Assembly (NCBI RefSeq): GCF_007679035.1 | Contig: NZ_VEFR01000002.1 | Location: 124,001-188,000, forward strand | Direction: 5' to 3' | DNA length: 64,000 nucleotides | From: Agrococcus jejuensis | Lineage (GTDB): Bacteria; Actinomycetota; Actinomycetes; Actinomycetales; Microbacteriaceae | Shown: positions 1-9,732 of the stretch, piece after piece | How positions within the stretch are numbered: position 1 is the first letter of the stretch | Layout of the letters: every line of letters begins with the position of its first letter | Notes under the pieces: model-generated | Told to the model about the DNA's origin: nothing | The model's input: only the letters and a program-made list of their open reading frames with translations | Databases searched by the model: none | Translations under genes and position numbers: made by a program

Positions 1-426
1 CCGGTGTACTCGCACCTCACCTACGACATCGTGCCCGACGAGCGCATCGTCATCCGCCGCCCGGACATCCTCATCGTCGAGGGCCTCAACGTGCTGCAGC
101 CGCCGGCGTCGAAGGCGCACATGGCGGTGTCGGACCTCTTCGACTTCACGGTGTACGTCGACGCGCGCACCGCCGCGATCCGCGAGTGGTACGTCGAGCG
201 GTTCCTCGCGCTGCAGCAGGGGGCGTTCCAGGACCCCGAGTCGTACTTCCATCGCTTCGCCGACCTCGACGAGCAGGCGGCGCGCGCGCACGCCGTGGGC
301 ATCTGGGATGCGATCAACGGGCCGAACCTCGCCGAGAACATCGTGCCCACGCGCTCGCGAGCGGACCTCGTGCTGCGCAAGGACGCCGACCACACCGTGC
401 GATCGGTGCTGCTGCGCAAGATCTAG
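1..426 (+). CDS. coaA: Pantothenate kinase, C-terminal part (cut by window edge)
   Basis: The reading frame is open from the first base and ends at the TAG at 424-426; the N-terminus with the P-loop lies outside the window. The visible part starts PVYSHLTYDIVPDE and continues with ILIVEGLNVLQPP, both characteristic of the prokaryotic type I pantothenate kinase that phosphorylates pantothenate in the first step of coenzyme A synthesis. The C-terminal stretch around ENIVPTRSRADLVLRK also fits the family. A codon at 4-6 could look like a GTG start, but homology continues upstream of it. The gene converges on the EamA transporter with a 54-bp gap. Confidence 0.93.
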   Translation, partial: PVYSHLTYDIVPDERIVIRRPDILIVEGLNVLQPPASKAHMAVSDLFDFTVYVDARTAAIREWYVERFLALQQGAFQDPESYFHRFADLDEQAARAHAVGIWDAINGPNLAENIVPTRSRADLVLRKDADHTVRSVLLRKI

Positions 427-480
427 CGCGGTCGCCCGCGTCCCCCGTCGGCGTCCCCCGGCCGGTCCCCCGCCGAGCCT

Positions 481-1464
481 TCAGTCGCGCGCGGGCATCT
501 CCGGCACGACGATCGGCAGCTCGAGCGGCGCCGTGACGGGGTCGCGCTCCGCGCGCGGCCTGCGCAGCTCGCCGGCGCGCACGAGGACGACGCCCGCGAG
601 GATCGCCGCGGCGCCGACCCACTGCACGGGCGAGGGCACGATCGCGAGGAGCACGGCCATCCAGAGCAGCCCGAAGAGCGGCTCGGAGTACCCGAGGAAG
701 CTCGAGACCGTCGCGCCGAGCATGCGCACGCCCGTCACGCCGAGCACGTACGCGGCGACGGTCGCGACGAGCACGAGCAGACCGAGCGTCACGGCGACGG
801 GCACCTCGACGCCCGCGAGCATCGTCGGCGCGACGGCGACCGTCATGGGCAGCAGGCCGACGCCGCCGGCGACGAGCAGCAGCACGGCGCCCACCGCGAG
901 GCCGAGCCCCGCGAGCGTCACGGGCGGCAGCCCGTGCGTCGTCGAGGCCGCCGAGGCCCAGTAGACGGCGTTGCCGACGGCGGAGACGAGCGCGAGGCCG
1001 ATGCCGATGGGGTCGAGGCCCTCCGCCTGGCCGACGCCGGAGACGAGGCCGAGGCCCAGGACCGCGACGCCGGCGCCGACGAGCGTGAGCGCGGCGGGCG
1101 AGCGGCGCGTGCGCGCCCACGTCCATGCGACGAGCAGCACGGGGCCGAGGAACTCGATGAGCAGCGCGAGCGCGGGCGGGATGCGCTGCACCGCGCTGAA
1201 GTAGGCGAGCTGGCAGATCGCGACGGCGAAGGTGCCGAAGAGCAGCACCTGCCAGCGGCCCGCCCAGAGCGTCGACCAACGGCCGCGCAGCGCGAGCAGC
1301 GAGGGCACGAGCATGACGAGCGCCGCGAGGCCGATGCGCGCCGTCGTCACGGCGCCCGGCGACCACCCGGAGGCGATGAGCGAGCTGGCGAAGATGCCCG
1401 AGAACCCGAAGGCGCCCGCGGCGGCGAGGCAGAGGATCAGGCCGAGGCCGCGGCGGTCGGTCAT
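481..1464 (-). CDS. EamA/DMT-family inner-membrane transporter
   Basis: A 327-residue, strongly hydrophobic protein with about ten membrane helices in two repeated halves, as expected of the drug/metabolite transporter (EamA, RhtA-like) family. Landmarks are GAFGFSGIFASSLI near the N-terminus and ALLIEFLGPVLLVAWTW in the first repeat. Such carriers export amino acids or other metabolites; the substrate cannot be read from sequence. It is divergent from a CGNR-type regulator across a 76-bp gap, an arrangement in which the regulator plausibly controls the exporter. The start is the ATG at 1464, with GAGAT about 11 nt upstream as a weak ribosome-binding site. Confidence 0.85.
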   Translation of the reverse strand: MTDRRGLGLILCLAAAGAFGFSGIFASSLIASGWSPGAVTTARIGLAALVMLVPSLLALRGRWSTLWAGRWQVLLFGTFAVAICQLAYFSAVQRIPPALALLIEFLGPVLLVAWTWARTRRSPAALTLVGAGVAVLGLGLVSGVGQAEGLDPIGIGLALVSAVGNAVYWASAASTTHGLPPVTLAGLGLAVGAVLLLVAGGVGLLPMTVAVAPTMLAGVEVPVAVTLGLLVLVATVAAYVLGVTGVRMLGATVSSFLGYSEPLFGLLWMAVLLAIVPSPVQWVGAAAILAGVVLVRAGELRRPRAERDPVTAPLELPIVVPEMPARD

Positions 1465-1540
1465 GGCCGGTCCGATCTCGTGTCATGGGCGTTCGTGCGT
1501 ACGGTCGTGACACTATCGTATGCGTGATGGAGATCGCAGC

Positions 1541-2080
1541 ATGGTGACGCCGCTGCGCCTGCCGACCGAGACGGTCGCGGCGCTCGATGCCGTCGTCGCG
1601 TTCGCGACGGCTGCCGACGCGGGCGCGCTCGACGACGCCGCCGGGCTCGACGCAGCCGTCGGCGGCATGCTCTACAGCGGAGCGCGCACGCACGACGACC
1701 GCGAGGCGCGCGAGGTGCGCGAGGTCGTGCCGTCGCTGCTGGCGATGTGGGATGCGCAGCGCGACGACGTCCCGGCGCTCGCCAACGCCATCCTGCGCAC
1801 CGCCGACGCCGCGCCGCAGCTCGTGCGCCACGACGGCCTCGACTGGCACCTCCACGCGATCGACGCGCAGCGCCCGTTCGCCGAGCGCATCGCCGTCGAG
1901 ACCGCGATCGCCTTCGTCGACCTCATCCGGCTGGAGGAGACCGAGCGCTGCAAGCGCTGCGCCGCCGCCGACTGCGGCCTGCCGATGCTCGACCTCTCGC
2001 GCAATCGCTCGCGTCGCTTCTGCTCGACGGCGTGCCAGTCGCGCGTCAACGTCGCCGCGTACCGCGCACGCGCGCGCTGA
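1541..2080 (+). CDS. CGNR-type zinc-finger putative transcriptional regulator
   Basis: A 179-residue protein whose C-terminal 45 residues follow the CGNR zinc-finger pattern: paired cysteines (CKRC), then ADCGLPMLDLSRNRSRRFC, then CQSR and AAYRARAR. The name-giving CGNR tetrad reads CQSR here, so the fourth ligand and spacing remain but the central residues differ. The N-terminal 120 residues are helical and typical of the family's sensor domain. I chose ATG 1541 because GGAG lies 8 nt upstream (1529-1532); an in-frame ATG at 1520 would add seven residues without a ribosome-binding site. TATCGT at 1514-1519 could be the -10 box. Regulation of the divergent EamA exporter is inferred from position. 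Confidence 0.8.
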   Translation: MVTPLRLPTETVAALDAVVAFATAADAGALDDAAGLDAAVGGMLYSGARTHDDREAREVREVVPSLLAMWDAQRDDVPALANAILRTADAAPQLVRHDGLDWHLHAIDAQRPFAERIAVETAIAFVDLIRLEETERCKRCAAADCGLPMLDLSRNRSRRFCSTACQSRVNVAAYRARAR

Positions 2081-2092
2081 CGCGGCGGCGGC

Positions 2093-3451
2093 CTACGCCT
2101 CCGACGGCGTGCCGAGGCGATCGCGCACGAGCTCGGCGAGCTCGTGGGCGATGGTGTCCGCCGCGTGCTGCTCGCGCGCCTCGACCATGACGCGGATGAG
2201 CTTCTCGGTACCCGACGGGCGCAGCAGCACCCGTCCCGAGTCGCCGAGCTCCGCCTCGTGGCGCGCGACGGCGGCCTGGATGACGTCGTCGCCCGCGAGG
2301 CCCAGCCGGTCGACGCCGCGCACGTTCACGAGCACCTGCGGGAAGACCTGCATGACCGATGCGAGCTCCGCGAGGCTCCTGCCCGTGCGCGCCATCTCCT
2401 GCGCGACGTGCAGCCCGGTCAGCACGCCGTCGCCCGTCGTCGCGTGCTTCGTGAGGATGACGTGGCCCGACTGCTCGCCGCCGAGCGTGAGCCCGTAGGC
2501 GCCGAGGGCCTCGAGCACGTAGCGATCGCCGACGGCCGTCTGCACGAGCTCGATGCCGTGCTCGGCCATCGCGAGACGCAGCCCCAGGTTCGACATGACC
2601 GTCGCCACCAGGGTGTCGTCGACGAGCTCGCCGCGCGCCTTCGCCGAGACGGCGAGGATCGCGAGGATCTGGTCGCCGTCGACGACCTCGCCCCGCGCGT
2701 CGACCGCGAGGCAGCGGTCGGCGTCGCCGTCGTGCGCGATGCCGAGGTCGGCGCCGAGCGCCACGACGCGCTCCTGCAGCAGCTCGAGATGCGTCGAGCC
2801 GACGTCGCGGTTGATGTTCATGCCGTCGGGGTCGGCCCCGATGACCGTCACGGTCGCGCCCGCGTCGTGGAACGCGTCGGGGCTCACGCCCGAGGCCGCG
2901 CCGTTGGCGCAGTCGAGCACGACGTGGATGCCGTCGAGTCGCGTGTCGAGGGTGCCGAGCAGGTGCACGACGTAGCGGTCCTCGGCGTCGGCGAAGCGAC
3001 GGATGCGCCCCACCTCGCCCCCTACGACGCGCTGCGGCCGCTCGGCCATCGCGCGCTCGATGTCGTCCTCGGTCGCGTCCTGCAGCTTCACGCCGCCGCG
3101 CGCGAGGAACTTGATGCCGTTGTCGGGTGCCGGGTTGTGCGACGCCGAGATCATCACGCCGAAGTCGGCGTCGACGTCGCCGACGAGGAATGCCGCCGCG
3201 GGCGTCGGGATGACGCCGGCGTCGAGGACGTCGACGCCGCTCGAGGCGAGCCCCGCCGCGACGGCCGCGACGATGAACTCGCCCGAGACGCGCGGGTCGC
3301 GCGCGACGACGGCCACGGGCCGACGATCCTCCAGACGCGCGGAACGGCCGAGCACGGCTGCACCCGCCTGAGCGAGTGACAGCGCGAGCTCGGCCGTGAT
3401 GTCGGCACCAGCAAGGCCACGGACTCCGTCCGTGCCGAACAGGCGCGACAA
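2093..3451 (-). CDS. glmM: Phosphoglucosamine mutase
   Basis: A 452-residue enzyme converting glucosamine-6-phosphate to glucosamine-1-phosphate for UDP-GlcNAc and peptidoglycan synthesis in the cytoplasm. The N-terminus [11 protein letters not shown], the phosphoserine loop [15 protein letters not shown], the metal-binding loop [11 protein letters not shown], the sugar-binding GGEQSGHVI and the phosphate-binding [15 protein letters not shown] are all intact, so it should be active. Length is normal for GlmM. It starts only 2 bp after rpsI ends, and rplM-rpsI-glmM is a common actinobacterial operon, so it is probably expressed from the rplM promoter. Confidence 0.97.
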   Translation of the reverse strand: MSRLFGTDGVRGLAGADITAELALSLAQAGAAVLGRSARLEDRRPVAVVARDPRVSGEFIVAAVAAGLASSGVDVLDAGVIPTPAAAFLVGDVDADFGVMISASHNPAPDNGIKFLARGGVKLQDATEDDIERAMAERPQRVVGGEVGRIRRFADAEDRYVVHLLGTLDTRLDGIHVVLDCANGAASGVSPDAFHDAGATVTVIGADPDGMNINRDVGSTHLELLQERVVALGADLGIAHDGDADRCLAVDARGEVVDGDQILAILAVSAKARGELVDDTLVATVMSNLGLRLAMAEHGIELVQTAVGDRYVLEALGAYGLTLGGEQSGHVILTKHATTGDGVLTGLHVAQEMARTGRSLAELASVMQVFPQVLVNVRGVDRLGLAGDDVIQAAVARHEAELGDSGRVLLRPSGTEKLIRVMVEAREQHAADTIAHELAELVRDRLGTPSEA

Positions 3452-3453
3452 GG

Positions 3454-3933
3454 TCAGCGCTTCGAGTACTGGGGCGCCTTGCGGGCCTTCTTGAGACCGG
3501 CCTTCTTGCGCTCGATGACGCGGGCGTCACGCGAGAGGAAGCCAGCCTTCTTGAGCTCGGCGCGGTTGTTCTCGACGTCGATCTCGTTGAGCGCACGGGC
3601 GATGCCGAGGCGCAGCGCGCCGGCCTGACCCGAGGGGCCACCGCCGGAGATGCGCGCGACGACGTCGTAGCTGCCGTTCAGCTCGAGCACCGTGAACGGG
3701 TCGTTGATGAGCTGCTGGTGCAGCTTGTTCGGGAAGTAGTCCTCGAGCGTGCGGCCGTTCACGACGAACGAGCCGGCGCCGGGGACGAGGCGCACGCGGG
3801 CGATGGCCTGCTTGCGACGGCCGACGGCCTGGCCGCCGACGGTGAGGACGCGGGGTGCGCGGGGAGCGGCAGCCTCGGGCGTCTCGGTCGAGAAGCCCTC
3901 GGGCGCCTCGATGGACTCTGCGATCTTCGCCAT
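3454..3933 (-). CDS. rpsI: 30S ribosomal protein S9
   Basis: A 159-residue S9. The conserved core runs from [16 protein letters not shown] to the C-terminal tail [12 protein letters not shown], which reaches the decoding centre. An acidic, Ala/Pro-rich N-terminal extension of about 35 residues ([16 protein letters not shown]) is typical of actinobacterial S9. The start is ATG 3933, with AAGAGGAA a few bases upstream; the frame remains open further upstream into rplM in a different frame, but that extension has no S9 character. It follows rplM by 22 bp. Confidence 0.97.
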   Translation of the reverse strand: MAKIAESIEAPEGFSTETPEAAAPRAPRVLTVGGQAVGRRKQAIARVRLVPGAGSFVVNGRTLEDYFPNKLHQQLINDPFTVLELNGSYDVVARISGGGPSGQAGALRLGIARALNEIDVENNRAELKKAGFLSRDARVIERKKAGLKKARKAPQYSKR

Positions 3934-3955
3934 GATTGTCAGTTCCTCTTCGCGC

Positions 3956-4402
3956 CTACTGGGCGACCTGGTCGAACGTGTACGGGGTCGGCTGCTGCGC
4001 AGCGTGGGGGTGCTCGGCACCCGCGTACACCTTGAGCTTCTTGATCTGGGCGCGGCCGAGCGAGTTCTTCGGCAGCATGCCGCGGATGGCCTTCTCGACT
4101 GTGCGCACGGGGTGACGCTCGAGCATCTCCACGTAGCTGGTGGCCTTGAGGCCGCCCGGGTAGCCCGAGTGCCGGTAGGCGAGCTTCTGCTCGCGCTTCT
4201 GGCCCGTGAGGGCCACCTTCTCGGCGTTCACGATGATGACGTGGTCGCCCATGTCGATGTGCGGCGCGAACGTCGCCTTGTGCTTGCCGCGCAGGATGGC
4301 TGCGGCGTGGCTGGCCAGACGGCCGAGGACCACGTCCGCGGCGTCGATGACGACCCAGTCGTGCTGGACGTCGCTCGCCTTGGGCGAGTAGGTGCGAGTC
4401 AT
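3956..4402 (-). CDS. rplM: 50S ribosomal protein L13
   Basis: A 148-residue L13, first gene of the rplM-rpsI-glmM unit. Diagnostic segments are [16 protein letters not shown], the [21 protein letters not shown] core and the MLPKNSLGR motif. The start ATG 4402 ([12 protein letters not shown]) has GAGG about 6 nt upstream. The longer open frame reaching 4525 would add a Cys/Pro-rich leader with no family similarity and would run through the predicted transcription start, so it was rejected. Confidence 0.97.
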   Translation of the reverse strand: MTRTYSPKASDVQHDWVVIDAADVVLGRLASHAAAILRGKHKATFAPHIDMGDHVIIVNAEKVALTGQKREQKLAYRHSGYPGGLKATSYVEMLERHPVRTVEKAIRGMLPKNSLGRAQIKKLKVYAGAEHPHAAQQPTPYTFDQVAQ

Positions 4403-4523
4403 GTGTGCCTCACGTGTCGAAGTTGAGTGGTTCGTGCATCCCGCTCCATGGGGTTCCCGTGTGGGACGCTCCCGGCTGGAGGGCTCAGCTCGGGGCGCGC
4501 AAGGCAGCGCGCACCAAGGGTCC

Positions 4524-4553
4524 ACAGTACCCGCTGCGCGGGGACCGGGTCAA
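4524..4553 (-). promoter_or_regulatory. Promoter of rplM-rpsI(-glmM)
   Basis: Read on the minus strand there is TTGACC (4553-4548), an 18-bp spacer and TACTGT (4529-4524), a good housekeeping-sigma pair. Transcription would start near 4517 and leave a leader of about 115 nt before rplM. The bases just after the -10 box, GACCCTTGGTG, also follow the -10 box of the infA promoter. Confidence 0.65.
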
Positions 4554-4588
4554 TCCGACGCCGTCGGCGCGTCGCGACCGCGGCGACG

Positions 4589-5989
4589 TCAGCGGTCGGC
4601 GTCGTCCCGGTCGTCGCGATCCTCGTGCCACACGACCTCGACCTCCTCGCTCACGATGCCGTCCTGCGACGACTCGTCGACGGGCTCGACCTCGCCGGTC
4701 ACGATCGTGAGGTCGTCGAGGTCGTCGGAGACCTCGACGCGCTGCGCGTGCGGGTCCTGCTCGATCGCGGGCTCGAGGTCCGCGACGTCGTCGGCGCCGT
4801 CGGCGGGCTCGAACGCCGGCGCCGCCGGGGCCGACGCCTCGGGCGTGGGGATGGGAGCGACGTCGTCGCCGAACGTCGGCAGCGCGGCGCGCGTCGACTC
4901 GGCGATCGCCATGAGCTGGCCGAGCTCGGCCCGGAAGCCCTGCAGCTGCTGCTGCTGGAAGCGCAGCGTGCGCGCGCGGTCCTCCGCCTCGTGCAGCACC
5001 TCCTTCGAGTGGCCGAGCACCGACTCGACGATGGCCTGCGCACGCGTGCGCGCCTCGCCGAGGATCGCGCTCGCCTTCGCGACGGCCTGACGCTCGACGT
5101 GCGCCGCCTGCGCCTTCGAGAGGTCCTCGAACGCCTGCGCCTGCTCGGCGATGTGGTTGGCGTGCTGCAGCGCGGAGGCGACCTTGTCGTTCGCGTCGTT
5201 CGTGATGCGCTCCGCGTGCTGGATGGCGTGGTTGTGCAGGCGCAGGAACTCCTGCTGCGCCTCCTCCTGCCGACGCTTCGCGGCGGCGTCGAGCTCGAGC
5301 TGCCGTGCCTTCGACTCGCGCTGGATGCGCTCGGCCTCGGCCTTGAGCGCGTCGGCCTCGGCCGTCGACTGCTGTCGCAGGGCTGATGCGCCGCGCTCGG
5401 CCTCCGAGATGAGCACGTTCGCCTCGGACTCCGCCTGGGCGACGCGCTCCTGGTGCTTCGCCTCGCGCGACTCGAGCTCGGCGGTGTGGGCGCTGCGCTC
5501 GGTCTCGATGCGGATGCGCGCCTGCGCCTCCTCGTGCTTGGCGGCCTCGAGGATCCGGTCGGACTCCTCCTTCTGCGCCTTGCGGTCCTTGCCGATCTGG
5601 TTCGTGGCGTCGGCGACGATGCGGTCGGCCTGCTTGACGGCGTTGTCGATGAGCGCCGACGCCTGCTCCTCGGCGACGCGCAGGATCTCCTCGAAGCGCG
5701 GCTCCTCGCCGTCCTCCGACACCTCGCGGCCCAGGATCTCGGCACGCGACTCGGCGGCCTGGAGACGGCTGCGCACCTCGATGAGCTCGCCCTCGAGGCG
5801 CGTGATGCGCTGCTCGGCTGCCGACATGTCCTCGCGGTGGTGCTCCGCCTGCGCCTGCACGTCCTGCGCCGCGGCCTGCGCCGAGCGACGCGACTGCTCG
5901 ACCGCCTCGCGCAGCCGCTGCACCTCCGCGTCGACCTGCTGCTGGTCGTAGCCGCGGAACGCCTGCTTGAACTCCTGCACGTCCGTCAT
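4589..5989 (-). CDS. DivIVA-like coiled-coil protein
   Basis: A 466-residue protein beginning MTDVQEFKQAFRGYDQQQVDAEVQRL; the GYDxxQVDA element is the signature of the DivIVA/Wag31 N-terminal lipid-binding domain. Nearly all of residues 20-400 is Ala/Glu/Arg/Gln-rich and predicted as long coiled coil, and the last 80 residues form an acidic, Pro-containing tail. Proteins of this type act as polar or septal scaffolds in actinobacterial tip growth and division; a specific role here is inferred. ATG 5989 is chosen because GAGG lies about 9 nt upstream; an upstream in-frame ATG at 6049 gives an unrelated Arg-rich leader. Divergent from the HAD gene. Confidence 0.75.
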   Translation of the reverse strand: MTDVQEFKQAFRGYDQQQVDAEVQRLREAVEQSRRSAQAAAQDVQAQAEHHREDMSAAEQRITRLEGELIEVRSRLQAAESRAEILGREVSEDGEEPRFEEILRVAEEQASALIDNAVKQADRIVADATNQIGKDRKAQKEESDRILEAAKHEEAQARIRIETERSAHTAELESREAKHQERVAQAESEANVLISEAERGASALRQQSTAEADALKAEAERIQRESKARQLELDAAAKRRQEEAQQEFLRLHNHAIQHAERITNDANDKVASALQHANHIAEQAQAFEDLSKAQAAHVERQAVAKASAILGEARTRAQAIVESVLGHSKEVLHEAEDRARTLRFQQQQLQGFRAELGQLMAIAESTRAALPTFGDDVAPIPTPEASAPAAPAFEPADGADDVADLEPAIEQDPHAQRVEVSDDLDDLTIVTGEVEPVDESSQDGIVSEEVEVVWHEDRDDRDDADR

Positions 5990-6066
5990 CGGGGTCGCCT
6001 CATCCACTCGCCATCGGAACCGACGTCGTCCATCGTAGCCAGGCCCCACGATGCGAGGATGGCCGG

Positions 6067-6717
6067 ATGCGACCCTCCGCCGTGCTCCTCGACCTCGACG
6101 GCACCCTCAGCGACTCCGCGCCCGGGCTCGTCGCCTCGCTGCGGCACATGCACGAGGGACTGGGGTGGCCGGTGCCCGCCGACGACGAGCTGCGGCGCTG
6201 GCTCGGCCCGCCCACGGGCACGACGCTCGCGGAGCGCGGACACGATCCCGCGACGGTCGAGCGCGGCGTCGCGCTGTTCCGCGAGCACCTCGTCGACGGC
6301 GGCGGGCTCTGGGAGCAGGAGGTCTACCCGGGGATCCCCGCGCTGCTCGCAGACCTGCACGCCGCGGGCGTGCCGACGAGCATCCTCACGTTCAAGCTGC
6401 AGGAGGACGCCGAGTCCGTCGCCGAGCACCTCGGCCTGCGCGGCTCGCTCGGCGCCGTGCACGGTCGCATCGCGAGCGACGACGGCCGGTCGAAGGCGCC
6501 GCTCATCGCCCGCGCGCTCGCGGAGCTGGGCGTCGAGGCCTCCCCCACGGTCGTGATGGTCGGCGATCGTCGGCACGACGTCGAGGGCGCGCTCGAGGCG
6601 GGCGTCACGGGCATCGGCGTGACGTGGGGCTACGGGTCGCGCGCCGAGCTCGAGTCGTCGGGCGCCGCGTACGTCGTCGACGAGGTCGACGGGCTCAGGC
6701 GCCTGCTGCTGCCGTGA
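6067..6717 (+). CDS. HAD-superfamily phosphatase (phosphoglycolate phosphatase-like)
   Basis: A 216-residue haloacid-dehalogenase-fold hydrolase. Motif I is LLDLDGTLSDSAPG with the nucleophile and acid aspartates, the motif II threonine is in TSILTFK, motif III lysine is in DDGRSKAP, and motif IV acidic residues are in VMVGDRRHDVEGA. A helical cap follows motif I, as in Gph/PGMB-type enzymes, so a small phosphometabolite is the likely substrate. The start is supported by GAGGATGG just upstream. The 3' end overlaps the convergent truA gene by 23 bp. Confidence 0.85.
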   Translation: MRPSAVLLDLDGTLSDSAPGLVASLRHMHEGLGWPVPADDELRRWLGPPTGTTLAERGHDPATVERGVALFREHLVDGGGLWEQEVYPGIPALLADLHAAGVPTSILTFKLQEDAESVAEHLGLRGSLGAVHGRIASDDGRSKAPLIARALAELGVEASPTVVMVGDRRHDVEGALEAGVTGIGVTWGYGSRAELESSGAAYVVDEVDGLRRLLLP

Positions 6718-7507
6718 CGTCGTCGGCCGTGCGACGCGCTCGGGCACGCTCGGCCTGCGCCGCGAGCTCGTCGTCGGCCGGGTAGCCGACCTCGACGAGC
6801 GTGAGGCCGGCGGCCGCCATCATGCGGAAGGCGCTCGATCGTCCGTCGGCGTCGAGCAGCGCCGCGGCCTCCGCGAGCCCCAGCCGCCCCTCGCCCACGG
6901 CCACGCAGGCGCCGACGAGCGAGCGCACCATCGAATGGCAGAACGCATCCGCCTGCACGGTCGCGACGAGCAGGTCGTCGTGCCGCTGCCAGGTGAACGA
7001 CTGCAGCGACCGGATGGTCGTCGCACCCTCGCGCGGCTTGCAGAACGCCGCGAAGTCGTGCAGCCCCACGAGCACGTCGGCGGCGCGCTGCATCGCCGCG
7101 TCGTCGAGGTCCCGCGGCACGAACGCGCTCGTGCGTCGCGCCAGCGGATCGGCGACGCGCGTCTGGATGCGGTACTCGTAGCGTCGATGCACCGCGGAGA
7201 AGCGCGCGTCGAAGCCCTCGGGGGCGAGCGAGACGGCACGCACGACGAGGTCGCGCTCGGGCACGAGCGACGAGAGCCGATGCGCGAGGCGGGGATCGGG
7301 GGCCTCGTCGAGGTCGACGTGCGCGACCTGCCCGGAGGCGTGCACCCCGGCATCCGTACGGCCGGCCACCGTCACGCGCACGGGACGGCGCACGACCGTG
7401 GCGAGCGCCTCCTCGAGCACGCCCTGGCACGTGCGCAGTCCCGGCTGCGCCGCCCAGCCTGCGAAGTCGGTGCCGTCGTACGCGAGGTCGAGGCGGACGC
7501 GAGGCAT
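6695..7507 (-). CDS. truA: tRNA pseudouridine(38-40) synthase
   Basis: A 270-residue TruA, which isomerises uridines 38-40 in the tRNA anticodon arm. It starts MPRVRLDLAYDGTDFAGW and carries the catalytic aspartate in VAGRTDAGVHASGQVAH; the RRYEYRI and FCHSMVR segments also fit the family. The start ATG 7507 is preceded by TACCGT-N6-ATG (7519-7514), so the mRNA is probably leaderless. The gene lies after the alpha-operon terminator and thus forms its own unit. Its 3' end overlaps the HAD gene on the other strand. Confidence 0.95.
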   Translation of the reverse strand: MPRVRLDLAYDGTDFAGWAAQPGLRTCQGVLEEALATVVRRPVRVTVAGRTDAGVHASGQVAHVDLDEAPDPRLAHRLSSLVPERDLVVRAVSLAPEGFDARFSAVHRRYEYRIQTRVADPLARRTSAFVPRDLDDAAMQRAADVLVGLHDFAAFCKPREGATTIRSLQSFTWQRHDDLLVATVQADAFCHSMVRSLVGACVAVGEGRLGLAEAAALLDADGRSSAFRMMAAAGLTLVEVGYPADDELAAQAERARARRTADDVTAAAGA

Positions 7508-7550
7508 GAGGCCACGGTACCGGCGCAGCGCGGCACCGTCCGCACACGCG

Positions 7551-7585
7551 ACGAGGGCGGGAGCGCATCGCGCTCCCGCCCTCGT
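7551..7585 (-). terminator. Strong terminator hairpin after rplQ
   Basis: The 35 bases form a perfect 16-bp GC-rich stem with a 3-nt loop (atc). It lies 18 nt downstream of the rplQ stop and closes the infA-to-rplQ transcript. No clear U-run follows on the minus strand. Confidence 0.8.
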
Positions 7586-7602
7586 GGCAGATGGTCCGGA
7601 AC

Positions 7603-8184
7603 CTACTTGGACTCGTCCTTGGCCTCGTCGGCCGGCTCCGCAGCCTCGGCGGCGTCCGATTCGGGCGCAGCAGCCGTGTCGGCCTCGACGACCTCCTCGG
7701 TCGTCTCCGTGGGCTCCTCGACCGCGGCCTCGTCGGCCTCGGTCGCGGATGCGGCAGCGGCCTCCTGGTCGGCGGCGGCCGTCGCAGCAGCGGCGGCGTT
7801 CTTCGACTTCGAGCCCTTCTTCTGCACGGGCTCGAGCACGAGCTCGATGCGCGCCATGGGGGCGTTGTCGCCCTTGCGGAAGCCGAGCTTCGTGATGCGG
7901 GTGTAGCCGCCCTCGCGCTCCGCGACGAGCGGGGCGATCTCGGCGAACAGCTCGTGCACGACGCCCTTGTCGCCGATCACGGCGAGGACGCGACGACGCG
8001 CGTGGAGGTCGCCGCGCTTCGCGAACGTGACGAGGCGCTCGGCGACGGGACGCAGGCGCTTCGCCTTCGTCTCGGTCGTCGTGATGGCCTTGTGCGTGAA
8101 CAGCGCAGCCGCGAGGTTCGCGAGCAGCAGGCGCTCGTGCGCCGGTCCGCCTCCGAGGCGGGGTCCCTTCGTGGGCCTGGGCAT
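7603..8184 (-). CDS. rplQ: 50S ribosomal protein L17 with long acidic tail
   Basis: A 193-residue L17. Residues 1-120 hold the conserved body ([40 protein letters not shown]). After about residue 125 there is an Ala/Glu/Thr-rich tail of about 70 residues ending DEAKDESK. Such tails are common in actinobacterial L17 and are low-complexity. It is the last gene of the operon, 30 bp after rpoA. Confidence 0.96.
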   Translation of the reverse strand: MPRPTKGPRLGGGPAHERLLLANLAAALFTHKAITTTETKAKRLRPVAERLVTFAKRGDLHARRRVLAVIGDKGVVHELFAEIAPLVAEREGGYTRITKLGFRKGDNAPMARIELVLEPVQKKGSKSKNAAAAATAAADQEAAAASATEADEAAVEEPTETTEEVVEADTAAAPESDAAEAAEPADEAKDESK

Positions 8185-8214
8185 GGTGATGCTCCTTGGT
8201 CTTCCCGGGAGCCC

Positions 8215-9204
8215 TTAGAGGGCTTCCTCGTCGTCGTAGCCGTAGAAGTGGGCGCCGTCGAAGCCGGGCACCGCGTCCTTGAGCGAGAGGCCGAGCTCGG
8301 TGAGCTTGTCCTTGACCTCGTCGACGGACTTCTGGCCGAAGTTGCGGATGTTCATGAGCTGCGTCTCGCTCAGCGCCACGAGCTCGGACACCGTGTTGAT
8401 GCCCTCGCGCTTGAGGCAGTTGTACGAGCGGACCGAGAGGTCGAGCTCCTCGATCGGCGTGCCGAGCTCGCCCGAGAGCTGCTCCGCGGCCGGTGCGGGG
8501 CCGATCTCGATGCCCTCTGCCGCGGCGTTGAGGTCGCGGGTCAGGCCGAACAGCTCGACGAGCGTGCGACCGGCCGACGCGACGGCGTCGCGCGGCGAGA
8601 TCGCGGGCTTCGACTCCACGTCGACGACGAGCGAGTCGAAGTCGGTGCGCTCACCGGCACGCGTCGCCTCGACGCGGTAGGTGACCTTGAGCACGGGCGA
8701 GTAGATCGAGTCGATCGGGATCGAGCCGGCCTCGGCGAACTCGTCGCGGTTCTGCGCGGCCGACACGTAGCCGCGGCCACGCTCGATCGTCAGCTCGAGC
8801 TGGAACTTCGCCTTGTCGTTGAGCGTGGCGATGACGAGCTCGGGGTTGTGGATCTCGACGCCGGCCGGAGCCGTGATGTCGGCGGCGGTGACGCTGCCCG
8901 CACCCTGCTTCGAGAGGTAGGCGACGATCGGCTCGTCGTGCTCCGACGAGACGACGAGGCCCTTGAGGTTGAGGATGATCTCGGTCACGTCCTCCTTCAC
9001 GCCCTGGATGGTCGTGAACTCGTGGAGCACGCCGTCGATGCGGATGCCGGTGACGGCAGCGCCGGGGATCGACGAGAGGAGCGTGCGGCGGAGGGAGTTG
9101 CCGAGGGTGTACCCGAATCCGGGCTCGAGCGGCTCGATGGTGAACCGCGAGCGGTGCTCCGAGAGGACCTCTTCGGAGACGGTCGGGCGCTGGGCGATCA
9201 GCAC
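8215..9204 (-). CDS. rpoA: RNA polymerase alpha subunit
   Basis: A 329-residue alpha subunit. Residues 1 to about 230 form the dimerisation and assembly domain ([23 protein letters not shown] is diagnostic), a flexible linker follows, and residues 250-315 form the C-terminal DNA-binding domain with the helix-hairpin-helix [13 protein letters not shown] and [14 protein letters not shown]. It ends in a short acidic tail. It sits between rpsK and rplQ, the usual alpha-operon position. Confidence 0.98.
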   Translation of the reverse strand: MLIAQRPTVSEEVLSEHRSRFTIEPLEPGFGYTLGNSLRRTLLSSIPGAAVTGIRIDGVLHEFTTIQGVKEDVTEIILNLKGLVVSSEHDEPIVAYLSKQGAGSVTAADITAPAGVEIHNPELVIATLNDKAKFQLELTIERGRGYVSAAQNRDEFAEAGSIPIDSIYSPVLKVTYRVEATRAGERTDFDSLVVDVESKPAISPRDAVASAGRTLVELFGLTRDLNAAAEGIEIGPAPAAEQLSGELGTPIEELDLSVRSYNCLKREGINTVSELVALSETQLMNIRNFGQKSVDEVKDKLTELGLSLKDAVPGFDGAHFYGYDDEEAL

Positions 9205-9270
9205 GGTATGGCTTCCTGTTCTGCGAGTCCGCTATATGACTCGCGATGGGATCGAGGTGTCGACAGGGTG

Positions 9271-9306
9271 CGACGCGCGGAGGGCTCTCGAGCCCTCCGC
9301 GCGTCG
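9271..9306 (-). terminator. Intra-operon hairpin between rpsK and rpoA
   Basis: A perfect 16-bp stem (9271-9286 with 9291-9306) around a CTCG loop begins 6 nt after the rpsK stop. It looks like an intrinsic terminator without a U-run, placed inside the operon, so it may act as an attenuator or RNA-processing and stability element that sets rpoA levels relative to the r-proteins. Confidence 0.6.
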
Positions 9307-9311
9307 ATGGG

Positions 9312-9710
9312 TCAGTTGCGGCGCGGCTTCGGCGGACGAACGCCGTTGTGCGCCTGCGGCGTGACGTCGTGGATCGCGCCGATCTCGAGGCCGGTGGCCT
9401 GGAGCGAGCGGATCGCGGTCTCGCGACCCGAGCCTGCGCCCTTCACGAACACGTCGACCTTCTTCATGCCGTGGTCCTGCGCCTGACGCGCAGCCGACTC
9501 CGCAGCGAGCTGCGCGGCGTAGGGGGTCGACTTGCGCGAGCCCTTCATGCCGATCGCGCCGCCCGAGGCCTGCGAGATGACGGCACCGGTCGTGTCGGTG
9601 ATCGACACGATGGTGTTGTTGAAGGTCGACTTGATGTGCGCCTGACCGACGGGGACGTTCTTCTTGTCCTTGCGGCGCGGCTTGCGCACTGCGGACTTGG
9701 GAGCTGCCAT
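9312..9710 (-). CDS. rpsK: 30S ribosomal protein S11
   Basis: A 132-residue S11 of normal length. Conserved segments include [33 protein letters not shown] and the C-terminal [17 protein letters not shown]. It is located between rpsM and rpoA. Confidence 0.97.
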   Translation of the reverse strand: MAAPKSAVRKPRRKDKKNVPVGQAHIKSTFNNTIVSITDTTGAVISQASGGAIGMKGSRKSTPYAAQLAAESAARQAQDHGMKKVDVFVKGAGSGRETAIRSLQATGLEIGAIHDVTPQAHNGVRPPKPRRN

Positions 9711-9732
9711 GTTCCTCTACCTCCCGGGGCCC

